Shown piece by piece: positions 22,396 to 33,800 of a DNA stretch of 64,000 nucleotides (position 1 is the stretch's first letter; every line of letters begins with the position of its first letter). The DNA comes from Cranoglanis bouderius (Eukaryota; Chordata; Actinopteri; Siluriformes; Cranoglanididae): contig CM042560.1 in assembly GCA_023630585.1 (NCBI GenBank), forward strand, positions 11,458,501 to 11,522,500, written 5' to 3'. Below the pieces are notes generated by a model. The model was not told where the DNA came from, did not search any database, and saw only the letters and a program-made list of their open reading frames with translations. Position numbers and translations under genes: made by a program.

Positions 22396-22734
22396 ACTTA
22401 TTTTTAGATCAGTCAAAGCTCAACGGTTAAGGCTCTGGATTACTGATCAGAAAGTCAGCTATGGCATCCTCTAGTGGTGGAGATGAGCATAGCGTGGTCT
22501 ACACCACTTGGTGTAAACTTTAGAAGTTTACTGTAGCCCCCAGATTATATCCTATAAAAGTGTCCATTACTACAGACAGAGGAGGTGAGGAACTGTGTAA
22601 AGTGACTTGAAAACCTTGCACATCTGATCAAGCTGACAAATGGTCTGAAACTGTGGGCCATCCAAAGAAAAACAGGAGGATGGTAGATAAGTCCCCTCTG
22701 AAAGTATTGGAAAACATATTCACTACACATTGAA

Positions 22735-23374
22735 GACATTTAGGTTTGAGATCAAAACATGAATATGAGACGACAGATCAGAATTTCAGCTTTAATTTTC
22801 TCATATTTACATCTAGATGTGTTAAACAACTTGGCACCTTTTGTTTGAACTCACACATTTTTTCAAGTGATCAAAAATATTGGAACATGTGACTGATAGG
22901 AGTTTCTTGCTGCCCAGGTGTGCCCTGTTAAATTGATTGTTTAAAGAATTAATAGCTCTAAATGTCTACTCTTGGCTTTTGTTGGATGTGTAAAGGCGGA
23001 AAAAAATCTGACATGATTTATCTTGATTGATCTGTATGTCTACTCCTAGTTTGAGCCCTAGTTTTTGCCTGTGAAGACTGCATTTGTTGTTAAAAAGGAT
23101 AAACCAACATGAAGGCCAGAGAGCTGTCTATGGGAGTAAAGCAAGCCATTTTGAAGCTGAGAAAAGAGGGAAAATCAATTGCACAAGCATTGGGCATAGC
23201 CAGTACAACAATTTGGAATGTCCTGAAAAAAGAAAGAAACCACTGGTGTAATGACAAACAGACACAGAATGTGTCGACCAAGGAAAACAACCTCCACAGG
23301 GCAGGGGTGAAGGTATTACATTCCACAGTTAGAAGAAGACTTCAAGAGCAAAATATAGAGGCCATTCATCCATG
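22735..23374 (+). mobile_element. Tc1-like element, 3'-truncated (same family as 9320-10625)
   Basis: The left end (CATTTAGGTTTGAGATCAAA) is the inverse of the right end of the 9.3-kb copy. The shared leader GTGCCCTGTTAAATTGATTG follows. The transposase N-terminus at 23109-23375 reads LSMGVKQAILKLRKEGKSIA then ALGIASTTIWNVLKK. The copy ends abruptly after VRRRLQEQNIEA. About 45 bases near 22990-23036 are inserted relative to the other copy. Confidence 0.85.
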
Positions 23375-23379
23375 AATTC

Positions 23380-24479
23380 TCATTGAATGCGTACTTGCCA
23401 TAGCATTAAAATGAAGAGAGAGTACACTTGCTCAGTTTGTGCCATCATGGTGTTACCAATATGGTGTTCAAAATGGGAAACATAGAATAGAATAGACAGC
23501 TGTGTACACACTGCATAAAAATATTATACACATATTTTGGTTCTATGTGAATATATATGTTATAATAGCTTCAAACTAGCAGTAGTAGAGAAAGCCTCTG
23601 CTGAGTACTGCTCCACGAGCGTTTGTTTACAGTGAGGGTGAGGCGAGAGGGCAAGTACAGGAGAGCGCAGGGAGGTCAGACACGGCAGCTCTTCTTCCGG
23701 GCTCCCACAGTCCGGTTTTCCAAAAATATGATTGATTAAATAAATAAAGTCTATGACCTGGAGACTTTGGGAATGATCAATTGAAACATAATGAGCTCTG
23801 CCAGCTCCTGAGGTGTAATTTTTGTTGGAAATAAAGCTACAAATTCGGCTATTATGCCTGAATTCCACCCTCTTTCTCAGACACTGTAGATCGCAGAAAC
23901 GTTGGGTTGGCGTAGTTTGAAAGCTAATGAAGAGCTCTTTTTAACAGTTATAACTTGGCACGTCAAGTGCAGATGATTTTGGTAATGGCGCAAGCTCCCC
24001 ATGAAAGAACGTTTCATCGTTCAATCACCTGACCAGTGCACTCGATTTTTGGTAACTCTGTGGTACTTATCCATTCCAGATATTTATACGTCTTGGTGTA
24101 TTTTGCTTTTTGTTTGCATGGACATTCATTTTTTCATTTTTTTTTTTTTTTAAATAAAATGAATAAATCAATATCACCAAGAATTTAATGTCACAGATTT
24201 TTATAGTGCTGGGAAAGCTACACACAAATAGATGCATTTTCACAGGGTCTGTAAGGGTTTAAGAAGAAGTTTAGAAGTCTCAGGACCAACAGAGAGTTCT
24301 TACTTTTGCAAATACAGTATTTCTAAAACATTTTTCAGTATATCATATAAATATATAACACAGTGAAAGTAAAACATGTTCTCTGCTCTGCTGCTTAATG
24401 TTCAAATACTGTAAAACAAAGAAATAGTTTGATGTAAGTGAAAATCTATAACGAGTCAATTTTCAAATCAAATGAAAAT
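23380..24479. other. spacer without recognisable gene
   Basis: No exon or element is recognised. The minus-strand open frame at 23560-23868 lacks motifs. Confidence 0.4.
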
Positions 24480-25503
24480 ATATCGATCAGCCATAACATT
24501 AAAACCACCTGGATAATATTGTGTAGGTCTCCCTTGTGCCATAAAATAGACTTTACAAAAGCTGTCCCTTGGAAGAACTCTTTGTCATGCTCCTCAAACC
24601 ATTCCTGAACAATTTTTGCAGTGTGGCAAGGCGCATTATCCTGCTGAAAGAGGCCATTGCCATGAAGGGGTGTAGTTGGTCTGCAACAATGTTTAGGCTG
24701 GTGTTACAGTACGTGCCAAAGTAACATCCACATCAAAGCCAGGACCCAAGGTTTCCCAGCAGAACATTCCCCGAGCATCACATTGCCTCTGCCGGCTTGC
24801 CTTCTTCCCATAGTGCATCCTGGTGCCATCTCTTCCCCAGGTAAGCGAAGCACCCAGGCGTCCACATGATGTAAAAGAACACGTCTTTCATCAGACCAGG
24901 CCACCTTTGCTCCATGGTCCAGTTCTGATGCTCACGTGCCCATTAAAGGTGCTTTCGGTGGTGGACAGGGGTCAGCATGGGCACTCAGACCGGTCTGCAG
25001 CTACACAGCCCCATACGCAGCAAGCTGTGATGCACCGTGTGTTCTGACACCTTTCTATCATAGCCAGCATTAACTTTTTCAGCAGTTTGTGCTACAGTAG
25101 AGCTTCTGTGGGATTGGACCAGACAGGCTAACCTTCACTCCCGACGTGCATCAATAAGCCTTGGGAGCCCTTGACCCTGTCGCCGGTTCACCGGTTGTCC
25201 TTCCTTGGACTGCTTTTGGTAGGTACTAACCACTGCATACCGGGAACACCCCACAAGACCGGCTGTTTTGGAGATGCTCTGACCCAGTCGTCTAGCCTTC
25301 ACAATTTGGCCCTTGTCAAAGTTGCTCAGATCCTTATGCTTGCCTGTTTTTCCAGCTTCAAACACATCAACTTCAAGAACTGACTGTTCACCTCCTGCCT
25401 AATATATCCCACCCTTGAATGGTGCAACTCTAACGAAATAATCAATATTACTGTATTCACTTCATAGGTCAGTGTTTTAAATGTTATGGCTGATAGGTGT
25501 ATA
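24480..25503 (-). mobile_element. Tc1-like element with both ends, minus strand
   Basis: The left end contains GATCAGCCATAACATTAAAA and the right end TGTTATGGCTGATAGGTGTA, forming inverted termini within TA-rich flanks. The minus strand carries transposase fragments at both ends. Loss of internal sequence and many stops make it inactive. Confidence 0.9.
24704..25365 (-). pseudogene. Tc1 transposase remnants
   Basis: 25135-25365 encodes the N-terminus: LSNFDKGQIVKARRLGQSIS, GLVGCSRYAVVSTYQK, then NRRQGQG. 24704-24904 encodes the region starting at the first catalytic block (WSDERR, first D kept), then GRRQAGRGNVMLGECSAG. The second D and final E regions are not found. Confidence 0.85.
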
Positions 25504-26568
25504 GGTTTTTGTAACTTTTTTTCACTGCCATCTTCTGGTTCTCCTTTGAATTCGAGTTTAGGTGACAGGTGATGAGACTATTTGCTGTCTTGGTTATACC
25601 GACAGGGGGCGCTCACTTTCTGTGAAATATCAACAACAGTTTTCAATTTTCAGTAGACTAATAAAAGACCATAGATGGCTTGTTTCAAATTCAAGGAGAG
25701 TGTTTACTTCCGCCACGTGTTCTTTTGGACTACCCTATGAAACATTACCTGCAGAAACACCAGCTGATAAATGTTAATCAAATGTTGTTCACTTCTATGC
25801 AAAATAGTAGACTGTTGTTTTATCTGCTGTACTGCATTATTTATTTGCACTCTGCTTACTGTGAATCCTCCTTTACAATATTTGAACAAATGACTGCTTC
25901 AGAGGCACACGCCTATACCAAACATCATCACATTGGCCTGACCAATTTTCATATAAGGTCAGAAATTTGTTTAGTCAGGTAGATGGAAAACCATGAGAGA
26001 GTCCTCATAGGCCTGATTTGTAAAACGTCAATTTGTGGTATAATCTATATGAGTACACACTCTTACAGAACAAAGGGGGTCTATTAATTTTGTTATTTGT
26101 TGTTTGTTTTTTTTTTTTTGCTTGAACTTTGGCCTGCTCCCCGGGCCTGGACATGGAACATTAATTTTCATACAATACCAGCCAGTCAGTCTCATTCAAA
26201 GCAGACTGACCACTATAGCATAGCATTTTCCATTCATTTAATTGGTCAGGTGACTAGTCTCAAATTTCATTCATGCCATCAGTCCTCTCTATACTTATCT
26301 GTCTCAATATGTCAATCTGCAAAATGGAAAAAATGCGAATGTTGTTTTAAGAAGCAAATCACATTAGACAGAATGTTCATCAATACCTACACATTTGGCT
26401 TTATCTTATTATTATATTATACATTATTATACAAAAGTACTCAATATCTGAGTGAGTTATGACACATCTTGTTTGGATACAAAGGAAAGTATATAAGTTA
26501 TGCTTTATTTGTGAAATGCATATAGGAAGTACATACATAAATGTATTTGAAGTTTATATAATACAGTT
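25504..26568. other. spacer without recognisable gene
   Basis: AT-rich. Open frames at 25562-25982 and 26097-26462 have no recognisable domains. Confidence 0.4.
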
Positions 26569-26795
<227 letters not shown>

Positions 26796-26799
26796 AGTA

Positions 26800-27095
26800 G
26801 CCCCTGCTGAAAAATAAAAACAAGAACAAACAAACAAAAACAACAATAGAAACCATTGCAGAAATTCCAATGCTTTCCACTACAAATAATTACAAATTAC
26901 AAACCATCAGCTAACCATTAACACCATTACTGGTTCTTAATGGCATCCACTAGACATGCCACAAATAAAAGGCAACAAATTACCAGTAGAGACCCACGAG
27001 GACCATTACCGTTTCCATTAAAACCAATGCAATTCCCATTATAACCATTAAACCCATTACAAAAATTCTGTGAGGGTTTCTATTGTTTTATTTTA
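26800..27095. repeat. short foldback repeat (possible MITE)
   Basis: AACAATAGAAACC at about 26842-26854 is repeated inverted at 27076-27088, with flanking similarity of about 35 bases per arm. The family is not identified and no target duplication is clear. Confidence 0.4.
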
Positions 27096-27329
27096 CTGAT
27101 CACAAAGTGCCAGGAGACAAAATCGTGAATCATTTTTCATTGATATGTTTCCTATTAAAACTGATTAGAAATCAGTTGCATCCCATGGCAAAATATGCAG
27201 GTAATGCACAAGGCAATAGAACAAAGAGACAATGTATGTATAAAAGGGTCATTAGCAGCATATCTAACACTGACATACGTTTTTACGCTTTTCATTAAAG
27301 ATGCATTCACAATAAAGTGATTAAAGTGT

Positions 27330-27741
27330 GTATTAAAAAAAAAACCTCAGAGCTCTTGTGTGTCACTTTGGGATGGTAGGCTCTTCCCATAATGCCCAGT
27401 GAAGTTCCGTTCAGTTCAGCGCGACTGTCAGTTTGAACTTCCTTCCTGCCTTTTGTACATTAAACATACCGAGGCGAGTACTCGACTACTCGAGGCGAAG
27501 TGCCCAAAAAAAAAAAAACGCATCGGAGCACAAGAACTCGCTTTACAAGTCACACTGCACACACTCTGCATTACAACTCGAGTGTGTTTTTATTTCTTTT
27601 TTAACCCCATGTACAGCTGCTGCCTCGGTGTAGCCGTTTTCTCCTATTTATTTTGAACTTTGGCGACGGTTTTTGATTGGACAGGGACCGGCAAGAAAGA
27701 CGGCGATTAGGAACAAAACGAGTTACACTTGCCAAAACGAG
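27330..27741 (+). promoter_or_regulatory. itpkb: itpkb CpG-rich promoter and noncoding exon 1
   Basis: A local CpG cluster (GCGCGAC, GAGGCGAG, ACTCGAGG, GGCGACGG, GACGGCGATT) in otherwise AT-rich DNA, with an inverted CCAAT (GATTGG) near 27676. The block ends AAAACGAG followed by the donor GTAAGC at 27742-27747. It lies 1.87 kb before the acceptor of the first coding exon. It is interpreted as transcription start region plus exon 1, untranslated. The 5' border of the exon is unknown. Confidence 0.65.
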
Positions 27742-29610
27742 GTAAGCACACGACTTGTGTTAATGTTTTAACAAACGACACTTTACTCCAGGAGAGTTTA
27801 AACCAGAGAGGAGCAGGAAGGCTGCGTTTTCTTTTATAAAATACAGAAAATGTACTTGAATGCTGCTTATGGTCTGCTTATGGAAAGATAAATGAACCAA
27901 TAGAGGCTTTATGACAGTGTTACAGTCTGAATGCAAAGTACAGGTAGTAAGCATTGTTTTACTACAACAACTTCTGTAAAAATCACACCAGGTTTACTGG
28001 AGCTTTCATATAAATCCTGTCAACATTCCTTAATATGAATCAGTCTTACTGGGCGGTTTAACTGCACTGTAATCATGTGAATCATTTTAAAGTCTAAGAA
28101 CAGATAAAGATGTAAAGGTTTTTAAAGGATAATAGCTTTGCTTGGCTTTTACATCCATCACCAGTTCATTCATGGGGATGATGTTTTCAGCCATCTGATA
28201 GTCACCACGTGTTTATCGACTCTCTTCGGATTATTCTATAGACTACTCCGTACCATCATGATACCAAACCAAACCTAATCTGTACTTATTGAGACTGGTT
28301 AGACCATAATTCTGGTAGACACATACACCATTGTTCCACCAGTTTTTTCTTTTATAATGAGTATGCAAAATCATTTTTTGTGTGAAGACAGAGTAGCAAC
28401 AGTAAACTAAACAAAGTGCCAACAAACTGTAAACAAACTAAACAAACTGTAAACAAACTTTACAAACGAAACAAACTGTAAACAAACTTTACAAACCAAA
28501 CAAAAGCTATTTCTATAGGCAGAACAGGCATTGAGAGGGTGTGAAAATAAAGGGGTAAGGTGATGAATGAATGCGGGTACAGTCAAGCAGGAGATCACTT
28601 TCTCCCCTGGACCTCAGACAGCTGGTTTATTTTGTTTTGCTTTTATTTTTATTTATTTTTTTTGTTATTTGTTTATTTATTTTTGTTACTTAACCTTAGC
28701 AATAACCAATTCAGGAAAAATGTTCAATGGAAGAAGAATATTTTCATGACCGATGGCTAATGCCACCTTTTATTGGGAAGTGTGTTGTTACGAGGAATAG
28801 TTTAGAGAAAAACATTTGGAGAGAGGCCGTTATATGATTTAAGTGTGTTGGACCACCACATGTTTGTTTTTTTTGTTCTTTAATGGAGCAATGATATCAC
28901 TAAATGGTCATCACTAATGGGATCCTCTCTGTCCATTTCTCTTTAATGCTAAACCTCCAATGTTTAGCATCAGTGAAGCAGAAGCCTCACATTTTCCTTT
29001 AGTGGTTTAGGACATTTCATCTGATGTGGTGTTAAGGACAGTGAATGCAATTTATTATTCTCAAACAAAACAATAGTCAAATTAGTATCTTTAGTTTTAC
29101 AATGTTTGCTTGGTATACGGTGACGTTCATATGTGACAACCTCCCTTAATGAAAAAGTAGTAATGTGTTTGGGATGTTCATTGAAATACTTCACCATCCT
29201 CCATTACATCAACAACAGAGTTCTACTATTTAGCTGCTTTTATATTTAGCACCAGAAGAATTGCTGTTAAGGACACCGTTTAAGAGATTCATTTGTCTTC
29301 CAAGGTGTTTTGAAGTGGATCTATCAAATTATTATGCTGTTTTGGAATTGATACAAAGGTATGTTGTATGTTGTGGTTTTATGCAGGCCTTTAAGAGTTA
29401 TTAACTGTAATAACTATATAGTTTGTCAGAATAAAATGTAAGCATAATAATAGCATCATGTTGTGTTCCCAACGTGTTTACTAATTAAGGAAAAGGAAAC
29501 ACTTAACCTCGGGTCCACAGACACTCTTCTTAGTGCCGTATGATCTCTGCTGCCAATTTCTGGTATTACTATATACTGCAAATTGTTAACAACCTTGTTT
29601 TTCTTTTCAG
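27742..29610 (+). other. itpkb intron 1
   Basis: A 1869-bp intron, GTAAGC to TTTTCTTTTCAG. It has tandem AAACAAACTGTA-like repeats around 28420-28500. No transposon is recognised. Confidence 0.65.
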
Positions 29611-30823
29611 CAGATTGCACAAATACATGTATCAGCGGTGCATACAAAAAGTGAATGAAGCACAAGGACTGGGATTATCTTGTGTTGCTCTACAAGTCCG
29701 CCTTCTTTAACTCTGACCGCATGATGGTTGGCTCCAGAGGCCAGTGGGGTATAGATGACTAGGCCTAAATGGGAGGGCTTATGGACAAAGCCAGCCTTCT
29801 ATTATGGCTGCTTATGCCCTGAACTGCCTACTCATGATGAACCCTAATAACCTGACTGATAAGAGCAGCCCTCGGACTGCAAGGCCTGTGCTTCCAGTGC
29901 CGGATCGATCCACCTACAGCCCACTGCTGGGAAGGAATAATGGTTCCTACAGCCCTGGTAGCTTGAGTCCTGTCTCTTCTAGCACATCTTTTGTCTTTGC
30001 CTCTGGTGTGACCAGCACCAACTACTCCAGGACACGCTCACCATGTCGCTCGCCAGACCTGCTGGGAGTGAATGTGGGCACCCGAGTGCGCAGGCTGAGT
30101 GGGACAGACCCAGAGGAGGAGCAGGAGGAGGAAGAGCGGCGTGCTGCTCAGCAGCTCCAGCGCAGCAGGGAGCTCCAGAATGTAGAGGTGAACAAGAAGG
30201 TGGACCTGTTCGAGGCACATATTTCTGCTCAGGCGCAGAACAGGGAGCTTCAGCGCAGCCCTCGGCTTTCCAGGAGACAGGGCCTGAATTCTGCCCCTGT
30301 ACCTCAGCCAGACAAGCTCAGCTCTGTCTCTGACTTAAACTTTACAGATGTCTGGGGCATCCCCCAGGAGCTGCAGAATGGGAAGAACTATCGAGGGCTG
30401 GAGAGATGTGAAGAAAAAAACAATATAGTTAATACAAATAAGGACGAGGGTAGCCTGCAGGGAAACAAATCAGTTGACAGGTTGATCAACAGTGTTTCCA
30501 TATCACAAGGGGCTGGCAATGACTTGACTGCCACCAAGCAGTCAGAGACAACTAAGGACAGAGCTCAGACAACAGAAGCTCAGTTTCAGGTAGACGCTGA
30601 GGAAAGGGGTGCCATCCCTTCCGTCATAGTGACAGACCATGGAATAGAGGCTGGCGGAGAGGGCCAGGAACCCCAGGTCAGCTCACAGCCCTCCCAAGCA
30701 CTTCGAAAGCTCTCCTCCTCGTCTGCCTCTTCCACTGGCTTCTCCTCCTATGAAGAGTCAGAGGAAGATCTCTCCAGTGACCCAGAACGCACACCAGCCT
30801 TCCTCCAGACACAGCAGAAAGCA
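29611..30823 (+). CDS. itpkb: itpkb exon 2 (ATG at 29804; residues 1-340)
   Basis: The acceptor TTTTCTTTTCAG ends at 29610. 193 bases of 5' UTR then precede the ATG. Coding ends at GCA 30821-30823 before GTGAGT, phase 0. The encoded region is low-complexity and Ser/Pro-rich, with the acidic run EEEQEEEE at 104-111, the conserved F-actin-binding-type helix at 122-140 and the acidic/serine block at 301-330. The GC-rich codon use stands out from the flanking AT-rich DNA. The predicted frame runs on into the intron for 19 more codons, which is not coding. Confidence 0.95.
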
Positions 30824-33800
30824 GTGAGTCCAAATTTTGTACCCTGTCCTTTCTCAGCCTATATCTTTAGGGTCTTTGTTTAATATCTATTGGTCTACAT
30901 GTGAGCCGTGCTTCATTTCACTTATACTGTTGCTGACCTAGGTCTAATGCAGTCATTAGGGCCCTGTCTATAAAATGCCGTTCGCCAAATACTGCAGAGG
31001 TTCGCAGTCTCATTATTCTTGTGTCAGTCATCCCCTTGAAATACGATGTAGTAAAGAGGTGACAGTGCATGTCTTGGCTTGGTTACTGAGAGAATCAGTG
31101 GTGCAGCACGACCATCAGTGGATGTTTGATTCTTGTAAACATTGAAATTGGACAGATATCCTTTAAAACACATGAAAGGGTCATAATATGCCAAAAATGA
31201 GTGCTCTTTACATTTCCCATATTCAAGATATTTACAGTAACTTTTCCACTTTGGTTAGGTATATGAAGTCCTGCTTGAAATGTACAGAACAATTTGTAAC
31301 TTCAACGTGTATACCTTTACATGAGACGACCTGTGTGCTCGGTGTGCCCTGAACCACTGAGTAATCATACCCACTGTTAGTAATTTTTATCACTGGTTGT
31401 AAAATGTGAGAAAAAAAAAAAGAAGAAGAAAACAGATTATAATTTTTTCAATTAATTGTGGCATTTCCACAGACACACAATTTTCCATAACCCCACTATT
31501 AAAATGAGGTTCCACAATAAGAAGTTCTGAGCTAGCGATTTTGCTTAGATGGCCCTTCTGCCTAAAACGATTTCTGTAGTGCAAAAAAAACAAAACAACA
31601 CATGTGTTGGTTTTTCTCTAATTACATGACCATTAGCAGTGAGGTTTTCTTGTTCCTGTGTGGCTTTGGAAACTTAAGTGATGTTATCAGAAGTTTTGGT
31701 CAAATAAGTTACCCTAAAAAAAAAAGTTTCCATTGGGCTTGGCTTGACATTAGTAGTAGGGTTATATTGTGGATTGCTGTGACATACATATATCTTGGTA
31801 TTGACACTTGTTAATTAAGACTTCATTTTTCCTTGTAGAGCTTTATATGTATGAACAATTTACTCTTATCTACAATGTACATAGTGAAGCAGTTAGAGTT
31901 AACCTCTTGAACTCCCAGGAGTCAGCAGTGGCTGCAGACTTACATCACTCCCATAACCACATACCTAGTAGTAGTAGTTTCACTGTATTTACTAACTTAT
32001 TTATAGTAGTTACTGAATAAAATTAAGATGAATAATCAAAAATTAATAAATAAAAATTTAAGATGAATAATTAAAATTTTGAAAATTAAACTGAAACTAT
32101 AAGGGCTTAAATGGCCATTAAACAGCATTTTTTAAATTTTGGTCTAATGTGGTATACTCTGCAGAATTATTTCTCTTAACGTCCATAGAAAGCATAATGA
32201 GTCAGCCTTTGCCTTCAGGGAGGAGTTGCGTGATTTAAATGCACCCTTTACTTCCTCTTTTGAAGCTGGTCGCAGGTATGCTGGAATGTAATCTATATAC
32301 TCTTCCTCATCACTGTGAGAATTAGAGAGAGAATGTGAGAAAGAAACAGAGAGAACAAGAGAGAGAGAAAAAGAAAGAGATACTGCTGTTGACTGCATAT
32401 TCCCCTAAAGATATTTGGTTTGCTTGTCTTTTTTGTGGAATGCACCTGGACAGGTTTCCTCATACAGTATGTCTACTGAATTTCTGTTTTACATGAACCT
32501 CATACACCTAGCAGAATAGGATTCATGTGCATTTGCTGTATGAGAACAGGTATTTTCTGGATTCTTTTCAGTCATCTACCTGGATAGGTGACTCTGCTCG
32601 CTGTGGCCGTTTTTCTCTGAACGATGGACATTCTGCAGTTTGTGCGTTGAACCGGGGCAGAGCACAGTTCCAGTGTTTAACCTACAGTAGATGCTTAGAC
32701 TAACAGTGTCTCCTTTTCCTGTGGCAAAGAGATGAGGAAAGTGATGTGTGTTAGGGTGTTGTCTGGCACAAGTGTAAGTGTAGATGTGTAGAAGCATTTG
32801 CAGAGAGGTGCAACAAGCTTGTGGATACTTGTTATAACTAGTCTCAACTGTAAACCAAGAAAATACACTGAGGGCCACTCAGTCAGCACATCCGTTTTTT
32901 TATTTTTATTTTTATTTAAAAAAAAAAAACTTGTTTGTAAGTTGTATTCTTTGTATTCATAGTAGCTTATAAACGCTAAAAATACTCACGGCAGTGTTAA
33001 GAATGGGACAGACATGATATAGTAGTGCATATTACACAATGCTAAACATTACATGAGTGTTCTAAAAACAATGAAATTTGAGCCTATATATTGGTCTTCT
33101 TATACACTATTCATGATTTGCAGCAATTTTTGGTTGAAGGTCTCATTTGGAATTAATATATCATTGTTTTTATCTAAACATGAATAGACTTCGTGACTAA
33201 GCTTTAAAACGGTAGTGGTTGTTTTCAGGGGTTTTTTTTGTTTTGTTTTGTTTTTTCTTAGTGCAAGACATGTACCCTTTCCTGTCCTTGTCTCTGTGCA
33301 AGTTTGCACACTGTATGAAGCGCATGCCTAGGCCTGTCTGCTTTACTGAGATAGAGCCCACAGTGAGTGGGTGGTTACAGGCGTCGCGTGTACTCTGAAT
33401 ATTTCCTCACTATGCCTAGATTGTCTGTTCATGCTGCCAATGAGAAAAACTGATAAATATGGCCACTATGTGCAATCAAGACCAGCCGTGAATGAGGATG
33501 AGCGATTATTTTCTCCTCCCAGCTAGGCAAGGTCCTCTTAAAGCATTTGTTTGTATATGGTTTAGCTCAAGAAGTATAGGGCTTTAACTTACTTTGCAAA
33601 GGTTGTTCCAAGGTTGTTGTAATTACAACATTTTTTTTTTTTTGCAAACAAAAAAAAAATTCAAGCTAGCTTGTGTGTTGCAGTAAGCACTGGAGAGGCT
33701 GCAGATTTGTGCAGGCTTGCGCTGTTATGTTGGAAACAGGTTGGATTTGTTATATTCATTATATAGATTACATTGTATTATTCATATTCATGCTGATTTG

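Noticed and set aside
23560..23868. 102-codon minus-strand frame upstream of a Tc1
   Set aside because: No motif or family resemblance; no exon signals that agree with it.
29979..30333. Overlapping frames on both strands within itpkb exon 2
   Set aside because: They are shadows of the GC-rich exon; only the plus frame from 29804 matches the ITPKB family and splices in phase.
30824..30883. Extension of the itpkb frame past 30823 to a stop at 30883
   Set aside because: The consensus GTGAGT donor and family continuity at exon 3 (HKSWKK) show that this is intron.
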